This document shows, in pieces, positions 33,462 through 41,119 of a DNA stretch of 64,000 bases. Source of the stretch: WVZH01 sp034430895 (lineage in GTDB: Bacteria; Chloroflexota; Anaerolineae; Anaerolineales; E44-bin32); NCBI GenBank assembly GCA_034430895.1, contig DAOUDW010000061.1, positions 67,535 to 131,534 of the forward strand, given 5' to 3'. Below the pieces are notes generated by a model that saw nothing but the letters and a program-made list of their open reading frames with translations, made no database searches and had not been told where the DNA came from. The position numbers and the translations under genes are program-made. Each line of letters opens with the position of its first letter. Position 1 is the first letter of the stretch.

Positions 33462-34937
33462 ATGACATCTTCAAATCCGGTACGCGTTCGTTTTGCGCCT
33501 TCTCCGACAGGACACTTTCACCTCGGCGGTGGCCGTACGGCCCTTTACGATTACCTGCATGCCCGTCAAAACAAAGGGCAGCTCATCCTGCGCATCGAAG
33601 ACACAGACCGCAAGCGATTCGACCCACAAGCGGAAGAAGAAATGATCGAGGCGTTGCATTGGATGGGAATCTCGTGGGACGAAGGCCCTGACGTCGGCGG
33701 ACCGTATGCGCCTTACCGCCAATCGGAGAGGATGGAAATCTACAAATCGCACGCCGAAGAACTCATACGAAGCGGACATGCCTATTATTGCTTTTGTTCA
33801 CCGAAACGGCTGGCAAAAGTCCGCCAGGAACAGCAGGCACGCAAGAAGCCACCTCGCTACGATCGACTCTGTCGCCAATTAAGCCCCCAGGAAGCCGAAG
33901 CGAGAGTCCGGGCCGGCGAGTCCCACGTCGTCCGATTCAAGACACCGTTGGAAGGCACAACCACGGCCGTCGACTTGTTGCGCGGTGAAATCAGCGTCGA
34001 AAACGCCACCATCGACGACTACATCCTGCTCAAATCCAATGGCCTTCCGGTCTATCACCTGGCGGCAATGGTGGACGATCATCTCATGGGCATCACCCAC
34101 GTCTTCCGTGGATCGGAGTGGCTTCCCACGTTCCCGCTGCACGCAATGATCTATGAAGCCTTCGGGTGGGATCAGCCGATGTGGGTTCACCTTTCGGTGT
34201 TTCTCAATCCCAGCGGCAAGGGGAAGATGAGCAAGCGCCAGGCGGGAGTGAAAGGCATTTACATTTCCGAATTACGAGACGAAGGATACATCCCGGAAGG
34301 TCTGGTTAACTGGATCGCCCTCATGGGCTGGTCGTACGACGACCACACCGAGTTTTTCACGATGCAGGATTTGATCGAGAAATTCAACCTGGAGAAACTC
34401 AACCCCAGCCCGGCTGCGGTGAATTACAGCAAGCTCGACCATTTCAATGGCCTCCATATCCGCGCCTTGCCCATCGAAGGACTCGCCGAACGAATTCGCC
34501 CTCTCTTTGAAGCGCAGGGGTATAGCGTCGATGAAGCGCGCCTGCAGGCAATCACCCCGCTCATCCAGGAACGCATCCGCACGCTGGACGAGGCCGTCCC
34601 AATGGCTGGATTCTTCTTTCAAGAAGACGTGCAGCCTGATGCTGATGAACTGGTCGGCAAGAAGATGGACACTGCGCAGTCTGCAAGTGCGGCGCAGGCG
34701 GCGTATGCGTTGATTGATTCGATCGACACGTTCGAAGTCGAACCGCTGGAAGAGAAACTGCGCGCCCTGGCAGACTCGCTGGAGCTGAAAGTCGGTCAAT
34801 TGTTCGGGATATTACGGGTTGCCGTTACCGGCCAACGCGTCAGCCCGCCGCTCATTGAAAGCATGGTCGTGATCGGAAAAGAGGTAGTATTGACCCGCAT
34901 TCAAGCGGCAATCTCGATGCTGGAGGGCAAGCAGTAA
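33462..34937 (+). CDS. gltX: Glutamyl-tRNA synthetase
   Basis: This class Ib enzyme has 491 residues. The HIGH motif reads HFHLG in APSPTGHFHLGGGRTAL. KMSKS reads GKMSKRQAG (about residue 254). A zinc-like Cys pair is not obvious beyond YCFCSPKRL. A tRNA-Gln gene lies 74 bases downstream. No GatCAB genes are in the window, so whether this enzyme also charges tRNA-Gln (non-discriminating) cannot be decided. AAGGAAGG precedes the ATG. Confidence 0.95.
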   Translation: MTSSNPVRVRFAPSPTGHFHLGGGRTALYDYLHARQNKGQLILRIEDTDRKRFDPQAEEEMIEALHWMGISWDEGPDVGGPYAPYRQSERMEIYKSHAEELIRSGHAYYCFCSPKRLAKVRQEQQARKKPPRYDRLCRQLSPQEAEARVRAGESHVVRFKTPLEGTTTAVDLLRGEISVENATIDDYILLKSNGLPVYHLAAMVDDHLMGITHVFRGSEWLPTFPLHAMIYEAFGWDQPMWVHLSVFLNPSGKGKMSKRQAGVKGIYISELRDEGYIPEGLVNWIALMGWSYDDHTEFFTMQDLIEKFNLEKLNPSPAAVNYSKLDHFNGLHIRALPIEGLAERIRPLFEAQGYSVDEARLQAITPLIQERIRTLDEAVPMAGFFFQEDVQPDADELVGKKMDTAQSASAAQAAYALIDSIDTFEVEPLEEKLRALADSLELKVGQLFGILRVAVTGQRVSPPLIESMVVIGKEVVLTRIQAAISMLEGKQ

Positions 34938-34992
34938 TTCCCCACTACCGATCATCAAACCCAATTGAGTAGACCAGCGAAATCGCCTATGG

Positions 34993-34998
34993 TAAAAT
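34993..34998 (+). promoter_or_regulatory. Extended -10 promoter of tRNA-Gln
   Basis: TGG directly precedes TAAAAT, 12 bases before the mature tRNA. No well-spaced -35 is seen. Confidence 0.55.
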
Positions 34999-35010
34999 GC
35001 TTACCGTCCT

Positions 35011-35081
35011 TGGCGGGTCGTCTAGTGGCAGGACAGCGGACTCTGACTCCGTCAACGGTGGTTCGAATCCACCCCCGCCAT
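35011..35081 (+). tRNA. tRNA-Gln (anticodon CUG)
   Basis: A complete cloverleaf can be drawn. The acceptor arm is TGGCGGG paired with CCCGCCA. The D arm contains AGTGGCAGGACA. The anticodon stem GCGGA/TCCGT surrounds the loop CTCTGAC (anticodon CTG). The T arm has GGTGG, TTCGAAT and CCACC. The discriminator base is T (35081), and CCA is not encoded. Confidence 0.95.
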
Positions 35082-35114
35082 CTCATCGACGTTCGATTGT
35101 TTTATTACGCGTAA

Positions 35115-35157
35115 TCTGACTCTGTCAGCCGAGTTTCGAAACCTCGACCCCCAGCCT
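35115..35157 (+). pseudogene. Decayed 3-prime half of a tRNA
   Basis: The segment aligns with the 3-prime half of the tRNA-Gln just upstream. CTGACTC, GTCA, the T-loop TTCGAA and a following CC match in order, with scattered differences. The acceptor no longer pairs and there is no 5-prime half. It is either a remnant of a tandem copy or a scar of site-specific recombination at the tRNA. Confidence 0.5.
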
Positions 35158-35160
35158 GAA

Positions 35161-35206
35161 AACGCCCGCACCTGAGGGATGCACCCCAGACAGCGGGCGT
35201 TTATCG
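35161..35206 (+). terminator. Terminator-like hairpin after the tRNA region
   Basis: Arms AACGCCCGC (35161-35169) and GCGGGCGTT (35193-35201) pair perfectly around a 23-base loop, followed by TATCGTT. The U-tract is weak on plus. On minus the hairpin ends in TTTTC. Confidence 0.55.
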
Positions 35207-35322
35207 TTGCTGCAAAGTCAATCTATTAATGGCTATGCGAATATTTCCCGGCCATCAATCATCTTTACAGCCAAGCCGCATCCTTCTCGTTTCAACCATC
35301 AGCGAAGGGATATGCAAGTCGT

Positions 35323-35331
35323 TGGTATAAT
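35323..35331 (+). promoter_or_regulatory. Extended -10 promoter giving a leaderless ftsY mRNA
   Basis: TGG then TATAAT (35326-35331) ends six bases before the ATG at 35338. Transcription would therefore start at or next to the start codon, leaving no room for a ribosome binding site. Confidence 0.7.
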
Positions 35332-35337
35332 GACCGG

Positions 35338-36252
35338 ATGGAAGAGACAAAGTCCTGGCGCCAGACCCTGCAGAAGACCCGTCAGACCGCCCTCGGCCGT
35401 CTGGCGACGTTATTCGGGACAAGCGAGTTAACCCCGGAATTCTGGGAGCAATTGGAAGAGGTTCTCCTGCGCGCGGATGTGGGCATCGAGACGACCACCG
35501 ATATCCTCAAAGACTTAAAACGTTCGAGTCACGAAGACGGTTTGATCCAAGGAACCCAGGTCGAAACACGACTTCGATCGGTACTCCAATCCCAACTCAA
35601 ACCGCCTCCGCCGGAAGAACTCGCGGGAAAACCTCACGTGATACTGCTCGTGGGCGTAAATGGGTCCGGCAAAACAACGACCGCAGCGAAAATCGCACAG
35701 CGATGGCTGCAGCGCCAGCATTCCGTCCTGTTTGCCGCGGCAGACACCTACCGGGCAGCAGCCAGCGAACAATTACAAATGTGGGCTCAACGTTTGAACG
35801 TCGACGTCATTTGCGGGCAACCGGGAAGTGATCCTGGCGCCGTCGTTTTCGACGCCTGTACAGCGGCAACGTCCAGAAGCATCGATGTCGTACTTGTCGA
35901 CACCTCAGGCAGGATGCACACGCAGCACAATCTCATGCAGGAACTCGGGAAAATACGGCGTGTTACCGGGAAAGTCGTTGCAGAAGCGCCGCATGAAACG
36001 TTTCTCGTGCTCGACGCCACGACAGGCCAGAATGGATTATCCCAGGCCACAGCCTTCTCCGACGTGACTGCTTTGTCTGCCGTCGTTTTGGCAAAACTGG
36101 ACAATTCTGCAAAAGGCGGAGTCGCTTTTGCGGTTGCAAGAAAGCTGGAATTGCCGATCCAATACGTCGGGACCGGTGAGTCGCCATCCGCACTGCAGCG
36201 CTTCGATGCAGCGGCGTTTGTCGACAGTATCCTGCCGGAAATGACTCAGTAA
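35338..36252 (+). CDS. ftsY: Signal recognition particle receptor FtsY
   Basis: This SRP GTPase receives ribosome-SRP complexes at the membrane. It has 304 residues, the short form without an acidic A domain. The N domain is followed by G1 GVNGSGKTTT (about 106-115), the insertion-box DTYRAAASEQL, DTSGRMHTQHNLMQEL and G4 AKLDNSAKGG, where many FtsY have TKLDGTAKGG. The start ATG lies at the predicted transcription start. Confidence 0.95.
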   Translation: MEETKSWRQTLQKTRQTALGRLATLFGTSELTPEFWEQLEEVLLRADVGIETTTDILKDLKRSSHEDGLIQGTQVETRLRSVLQSQLKPPPPEELAGKPHVILLVGVNGSGKTTTAAKIAQRWLQRQHSVLFAAADTYRAAASEQLQMWAQRLNVDVICGQPGSDPGAVVFDACTAATSRSIDVVLVDTSGRMHTQHNLMQELGKIRRVTGKVVAEAPHETFLVLDATTGQNGLSQATAFSDVTALSAVVLAKLDNSAKGGVAFAVARKLELPIQYVGTGESPSALQRFDAAAFVDSILPEMTQ

Positions 36253-36304
36253 GAACCACATCCTGGCACAATCACATTCTCTACTCGGCCGTGGATGGAC
36301 GTGG

Positions 36305-36310
36305 CATAAT
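36305..36310 (+). promoter_or_regulatory. Extended -10 promoter of prfB
   Basis: TGG directly precedes CATAAT. The predicted start is near 36317, which puts AAAGGA (36317-36322) at the very 5-prime end of a leader of about 16 bases. Confidence 0.55.
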
Positions 36311-36332
36311 GGTAGCAAAGGAAAATCTATCG

Positions 36333-37425
36333 ATGGATGATTTGAAAACAGAACTTGAAGAAATCGAACAACGAATTCAAGAACTCATGGTGCGTCTTTG
36401 ACTTCGCCACACGCGAAGAAGAACTCACGAAACTCGAACGGGCGGCGGAAGACCCGTCACTCTGGGACAACCAGGAATACGCACAGAAATTAATGAAACG
36501 AACCGCGCATCTTCGCGACGTGGTGGAGGCTTGGCACACGTTCCTCCAGCGCACCGAGGATGCAATCGAACTGGCCTCCCTCGATGACGAGGAACTGCGC
36601 GCCGACATCGAAAAAGAACGTGATGAACTGCTGCACGAACTCGAACGCAAGGAAACGCAGGCTCAATTGTCGGGACCCTACGACCGAGACAGCGCCATTC
36701 TCGCCATTCACGCTGGAGCCGGTGGAACGGATTCGCAAGACTGGGCGCAGATGCTCCTGCGTATGTATCTGCGCTGGGCGGAAAATCACAAATACGAGGT
36801 CGACATTGTCGATCAAAGCGATGGCGAGGAAGCGGGAATTAAAAGCGCCACACTAACCATCGATGGCGAATATGCCTATGGCTACCTGCGTTCCGAAAAA
36901 GGCGTCCATCGCCTGGTGCGCATCTCGCCCTTTGATTCGTCCCATCGAAGGCATACATCATTCGCCCTGGTTGAAGTCCTCCCGCAGGTCGAAGCCGAGG
37001 ATGAGATCCTAATCGATTCCAACGACTTGCGCATCGACACATACCGCTCTGCCGGCGCAGGCGGCCAGAATGTGCAGAAAAATGAGACCGCCATTCGCAT
37101 TACCCACCTCCCCACCGGCCTCGTAGTAACCTGCCAGAACGAACGCTCGCAAGTGCAGAACAAGGAAAACGCGATGCGCGTCTTGCGTGCCAGGCTGATG
37201 GATATCAAGCAGCGGCAGCAAGAAGAAGAATTGGCCGAGATCCGTGGAGATTACATCAAAGCTGAATGGGGAAGCCAGATTCGCTCGTATGTATTGCACC
37301 CATATCAGATGGTCAAAGACCATCGCACCGAGCATGAAGTCGCAAATCCATCTGCAGTTCTCGATGGAGACCTTGATGGATTTATAGACACATATTTGAA
37401 AGCATCCATCGGACAATCTACATGA
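36333..37425 (+). CDS. prfB: Peptide chain release factor 2 with programmed +1 frameshift
   Basis: RF2 ends translation at UGA and UAA. The first frame starts at ATG 36333 and encodes 22 residues (MDDLKTELEE and so on) to an in-frame TGA at 36399-36401. The slip site CTT TGA C matches known prfB frameshift sites, and a +1 shift continues at GAC 36400 with DFATREEELTKLE. The total is 363 residues. RF2 markers are the stop-codon tripeptide SPF in RISPFDSSHRRHTS and the catalytic GGQ in AGAGGQNVQKNETA. UGA readthrough at the site autoregulates RF2 level. Confidence 0.96.
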
Positions 37426-37456
37426 CACACACCTTGTCGGTCGGATAGCCATCTGC

Positions 37457-37462
37457 TATAAT
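37457..37462 (+). promoter_or_regulatory. Extended -10 promoter of secG
   Basis: TGC directly precedes TATAAT. It leaves a leader of about 26 bases holding AAGGAGG before the GTG start. Confidence 0.65.
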
Positions 37463-37494
37463 CCGGCCGCTGATTTCCCAAGGAGGTATCGCGC

Positions 37495-37728
37495 GTGGAG
37501 AATTTACTCAATCTCGCAATGGTCATCGTATCCATCGCTTTGATCATTCTTATCATTCTCCAAAGCCGAGGCGCAGGTCTCGGCGGTCTGGGCGGTGGAG
37601 GCGACATGGGAGGGGGGTCCAGCTTCTACGCTCGTCGAGGCGTTGAACGCTTACTGTTCAATATCACTATCGGCATGAGCGTCGTTTTCTTCGTACTCGC
37701 AATCCTTAACGTTATCTTGGTGGGCTGA
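37495..37728 (+). CDS. secG: Preprotein translocase subunit SecG
   Basis: This is a small partner of SecYE with 77 residues and two membrane helices (about 5-22 and 56-75). The connecting loop is Gly-rich (GAGLGGLGGGGDMGGG), which is typical of SecG. The start is GTG with a strong AAGGAGG upstream and its own promoter. A solute-binding protein gene follows 43 bases later and may share the transcript. Confidence 0.93.
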   Translation: MENLLNLAMVIVSIALIILIILQSRGAGLGGLGGGGDMGGGSSFYARRGVERLLFNITIGMSVVFFVLAILNVILVG

Positions 37729-37771
37729 CATCTCCACCTAACCCGGTAAACGAACAAGGCCTAAATCAAAC

Positions 37772-39472
37772 ATGCGAAATATACGCTGGCAATTATTAAT
37801 TGCGGTCGGCGGTTTAATACTCGTCGTAGGATTGCTTGTCGGTCAAACACCAGACACTGAAATCCTTAGCTCCCAACCTGCTGTTGGCGGCGTATATATC
37901 GAGGCACTCGTCGGCGAAATCCAACGCCTCAATCCAATCCTCGATATCTTCAATCAAGTCGACCGCGACATCGATCGCATCATCTTCAGCGGCCTGATCC
38001 GATTCGACGAACGCGGGGTTCCCGTACCAGAACTCGCAGAGTGGACGGTTACCGCCGATGCGTCCCTATACACGGTAACGATACGGGAAGATGCCGTGTG
38101 GCACGACGGCGAACCCGTCACTGCGGACGACGTTATCTACACTTTCTCCAAATATCAAGATGAGGATTATCCAGGCCCCCAGGATTTGCACGAATTATGG
38201 AAGCAGGTCAACATCATCCGTCTCGATGACCGACGAGTACAGTTCCAGCTTCCTGAACCGTTTGCGCCATTTTTAGATTATTTGAGCGTCGGATTACTGC
38301 CCGATCATCTTCTGCGAGGTGTGTCGGCAACCGCCCTTGTGGATCACCCTTTTAACCTGCAGCCGATCGGAACAGGCCCCTTTCGGTTCGATCGTTTCCT
38401 GGTTCAAGAAGAGCATATCACCGGGGTCAGCCTCGTAGCCTTTGGAGAGTATTTCGACCAACGACCTTATTTCGAACGCGTAGAATTGCGCGTCTTTCCT
38501 GATTCCACAGCCGCATTAACTGCGTTTGAAGATGGAGAAGTTCAGGGTATCGCAAACGTTGACAACGACATTCTTTCCCAGGTTCTGTCCTCTCCGGATA
38601 TAAATCTGCACACAACAAGACTACCCAATCTGGGCATGATCTTCTTGAATACGCAGCACGCCGAGAAAAAGTTCCTTGCCGACAAGCATTTCCGACAAGC
38701 ATTAGAACTTGCTATCAACCGGCAGTGGATCATCAACGAGGCACTCTCCGGGCAGGGATTGATCCCTATCGGTCCTGTGCTGCCCAATACATGGTCCTTT
38801 GCGGATAATTTGAGTGTGCCTGATTTCGACCCCCAGCGCGCGGCAACGATCCTCGACACTCTTGGTTGGGTGCTGCCAACAGGTGCAGCTCCGGGGACAC
38901 CGGAATACCAACGCAGCAAAGACGAGCAGTCATTGAGCCTCTCACTGCTGTATGATGAAAACCCCTTGGACACCTCGATCGCAGGGATGATTAAAACAAA
39001 TTGGGAATCGATTGGTATACACGTCGAATTGATCGGCGTTGATGCAGCGACGCTCATCTCCTCGCACCTCGAACTGCGGGATTTCGAAACGGCGCTCACC
39101 CATATCGATCTGATGCGCTTTCCCGATCCCGATCCTTATTCATTCTGGCATGACTCACAAGTTGAAACCGGGCAGAATTACAGCGGCTTTAACGACCGAA
39201 ACATCAGTATTTGGCTCGAACAGGCACGCATCACGCCGGATTACTCCCGCCGGGCAGAACTGTATCAAAGTTTTCAATATCGCTTCCAGGATCAGGTCCC
39301 TTCCATTTTGCTGTATTATGAAATTTATAACTATGCCATTGGGGTCCAAATTCAAGGTGTGAGCATCGGACCAGTATTCGATCCCAGCGATCGATTCAAT
39401 AACATCGAAAACTGGCATCTCATTGCACGACGTAATCTGAACCCACAAATTGTAGACACGGATGAGCCGTGA
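37772..39472 (+). CDS. Orphan ABC-type family 5 solute-binding protein
   Basis: This is an oligopeptide/nickel-type extracellular binding protein of 566 residues. An N-terminal hydrophobic segment (about 6-25) lacks a lipobox Cys, so it is probably an uncleaved anchor or type I signal. SBP_bac_5 features are GLIRFDERGVPVPELAEWT, DAVWHDGEPVTADDVIYTF, PIGTGPFRF and FRQALELAINRQWI. No permease or ATPase of the Dpp/Opp type is nearby. The ligand is not evident. It may work with a transporter encoded elsewhere. Confidence 0.9.
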   Translation: MRNIRWQLLIAVGGLILVVGLLVGQTPDTEILSSQPAVGGVYIEALVGEIQRLNPILDIFNQVDRDIDRIIFSGLIRFDERGVPVPELAEWTVTADASLYTVTIREDAVWHDGEPVTADDVIYTFSKYQDEDYPGPQDLHELWKQVNIIRLDDRRVQFQLPEPFAPFLDYLSVGLLPDHLLRGVSATALVDHPFNLQPIGTGPFRFDRFLVQEEHITGVSLVAFGEYFDQRPYFERVELRVFPDSTAALTAFEDGEVQGIANVDNDILSQVLSSPDINLHTTRLPNLGMIFLNTQHAEKKFLADKHFRQALELAINRQWIINEALSGQGLIPIGPVLPNTWSFADNLSVPDFDPQRAATILDTLGWVLPTGAAPGTPEYQRSKDEQSLSLSLLYDENPLDTSIAGMIKTNWESIGIHVELIGVDAATLISSHLELRDFETALTHIDLMRFPDPDPYSFWHDSQVETGQNYSGFNDRNISIWLEQARITPDYSRRAELYQSFQYRFQDQVPSILLYYEIYNYAIGVQIQGVSIGPVFDPSDRFNNIENWHLIARRNLNPQIVDTDEP

Positions 39473-39614
39473 TCGGATGACACCCCGTTCCCTGAACAAA
39501 CACATCAGGTATTAACCCCTGGATAATGGAATATTGCGACTCAAAACGCGGCCTGCAAATGAGGGTAAACCTGATCCGGGGAAATCATCAACACGAAGAG
39601 ACTGCACTGGACCG

Positions 39615-39623
39615 TGGTATAAT
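39615..39623 (+). promoter_or_regulatory. Extended -10 promoter of the S1-domain gene
   Basis: TGG then TATAAT (39618-39623). The leader of about 45 bases contains AGGAAGGTG before the GTG start. Confidence 0.65.
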
Positions 39624-39674
39624 CGACACGCTTAAAAGGGGAAAATGCACAAAGATTGTTAGGAAGGTGTAGAA

Positions 39675-40406
39675 GTGAGCAACAAAGAAGATACAGTAAC
39701 TCGACTCCATCTTAAGGACCTAAAACCCGCAATGAAACTCGAGGGACGTGTAACCAAGACGGACCTCGTAGGAGCATTTGTCGACGTTGGCGCAGAATGT
39801 GATGGTTTGATCCACATCTCGAAATTGAAAGAAGGTCAGGTTAATCGCGTCGAAGATGTTGTCCAGGTAGGCCAGGAAGTCGAAGTATGGGTCCACCGGG
39901 TCGATCCAGAGACAGGGCGTCTCGAACTCAGTATGCTGAAGCCCATCTTGTTGAAATGGAAAGATCTTAAAACAGGCGATCGCCTAGAAGGAAAAATCGT
40001 ACGCATCGAAAATTTTGGCGCCTTTGTTGATGTGGGTGCAGAACGACCCGGCCTCGTTCATGTCAGCGAAATGAGCAACGATTACGTAAAAAACCCAGCG
40101 GAGGTTGTCTCCTTGGGAGATGAAGTTGAAGTCAGTGTAATCGATGTTGATCGCAAGAAACGTCAGATTCGCTTCAGCATGAAGGATTCAATCAGCGACT
40201 ACGTTGACGAGGACGACGGAGCTGAAGAGGAAACACCCACAGCAATGGAACTCGCGCTGCGCCAGGCAATGGAACAATCCGATCAGAAAGTACAGAAATC
40301 GCCAAACGAAGCGTCGACGAAAAAACAGCCAAAACGCGACGAACTCGAAGACATTCTCCATCGCACACTCGAACATCGAGTTCAAACCGCCTCAACAGAG
40401 TCCTGA
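39675..40406 (+). CDS. Two-domain S1 RNA-binding protein
   Basis: The protein has 243 residues with two S1 (OB-fold) repeats at about 18-88 and 102-173. Each has the core pattern AFVDVGAE, GLIH or GLVH, and a closing basic strand. A charged, low-complexity C-terminal tail follows. It resembles short ribosomal protein S1-like or YugI-type proteins that bind mRNA or ribosomes. Full-length S1 has four to six repeats, so this is not a complete S1. The start is GTG. It is monocistronic, bounded by its own promoter and a terminator. Confidence 0.88.
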   Translation: MSNKEDTVTRLHLKDLKPAMKLEGRVTKTDLVGAFVDVGAECDGLIHISKLKEGQVNRVEDVVQVGQEVEVWVHRVDPETGRLELSMLKPILLKWKDLKTGDRLEGKIVRIENFGAFVDVGAERPGLVHVSEMSNDYVKNPAEVVSLGDEVEVSVIDVDRKKRQIRFSMKDSISDYVDEDDGAEEETPTAMELALRQAMEQSDQKVQKSPNEASTKKQPKRDELEDILHRTLEHRVQTASTES

Positions 40407-40455
40407 TTATATATCGTCAATTTTCATTATCATTGACTCCACCTGCCAAACAAAA

Positions 40456-40482
40456 AATCGGGCGTCATCGATACGCCCGATT
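40456..40482. terminator. Bidirectional intrinsic terminator
   Basis: Arms AATCGGGCGT and ACGCCCGATT (10 bp) surround CATCGAT. CTCGTTTTG follows on plus and TTTTG on minus. It serves the convergent S1-domain gene and the 86-residue gene. Confidence 0.8.
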
Positions 40483-40562
40483 CTCGTTTTGTACACTGGA
40501 GTTTTCCGATCTTGGTTGATGATCAATCAAGCCGCAAGCCATCTAAATCGAAACGGCAGGCA

Positions 40563-40823
40563 TTAAAGCACATCATCTTCGATCCAACCTTCCGTTTCTT
40601 CCTCATCGCTTTCGCCATCATCCCAGACTTCATCAATTTCCTCAAGGTCATCGATTTCTTCGATTTCGTCCAGCTGCCAATCATCAGGTTCTGAGAGCGA
40701 GATATCATTGATGTGGGAATACGTCAGACATCCCTCATCGGGATCGATGATAACGTTTTCGGCAGTGCAAAAACCCGATTCAAGATAATAGCAGTCGATA
40801 TATCGACAACGAATGCGAGACAT
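40563..40823 (-). CDS. Small four-Cys protein with acidic tail (DUF1540-like)
   Basis: The protein has 86 residues. Four Cys at about 6, 11, 19 and 32 (RCRYIDCYY, FCTAEN and GCLTYS) resemble the metal-binding pattern of DUF1540-type peptides. The second half is strongly acidic (EEIDDLEEIDEVWDDGE). It has no signal peptide. A zinc-binding regulatory or chaperone-like role is possible but unproven. On the minus strand it lies just downstream of the VKOR-like remnant. Confidence 0.65.
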   Translation of the reverse strand: MSRIRCRYIDCYYLESGFCTAENVIIDPDEGCLTYSHINDISLSEPDDWQLDEIEEIDDLEEIDEVWDDGESDEEETEGWIEDDVL

Positions 40824-40838
40824 ATTGTTGATCTCCGT

Positions 40839-41041
40839 TTATTCACTCACAAAAATCTCTCTCATCCAGACAATGCGCAAGACAAACAAGAAAGACATGA
40901 GTACTGCAGAAAGAACGCAAAACGGACAAATCGCACGAAAAACAGCTACTGCAATAGAGAAAACCAGAACGATGATGACACATCCAAACACACCCACATA
41001 TGCGATGGTCACATTTCCAATCTTAGCATAACGAGACCAAG
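40839..41041 (-). pseudogene. N-terminally truncated VKOR-like membrane protein remnant
   Basis: The frame from just after a TAA near 41042 reads SRYAKIGNVTIAYVG, a hydrophobic stretch, then CPFCVLSAVLM and a second hydrophobic stretch to TAA at 40839. This resembles the vitamin K epoxide reductase core, where S-YA-fG-PvA is followed by the active CxxC with SA after it. The first half of the family, including the loop Cys pair and first helix, is missing, and the spacer to CxxC is short. A GTG at 41012 would give a 57-residue membrane peptide. It could be a relic or a working small protein. Confidence 0.5.
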
Positions 41042-41119
41042 ATTATTGAAAATAATATACACGAATCCTGTATAACTGTCAGTATTAACTCCGCTTCAAA
41101 TATAAAGTCGAACTGGCGT

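Noticed and set aside
36355..36399. prfB starting at an internal TTG in the main frame
   Set aside because: The upstream zero frame with ATG, ribosome binding site and CTT-TGA-C junction is the known RF2 arrangement.
40813..41031. Plus-strand ORF of 72 codons
   Set aside because: It is antisense to the VKOR-like frame, has no ribosome binding site and a nondescript composition.
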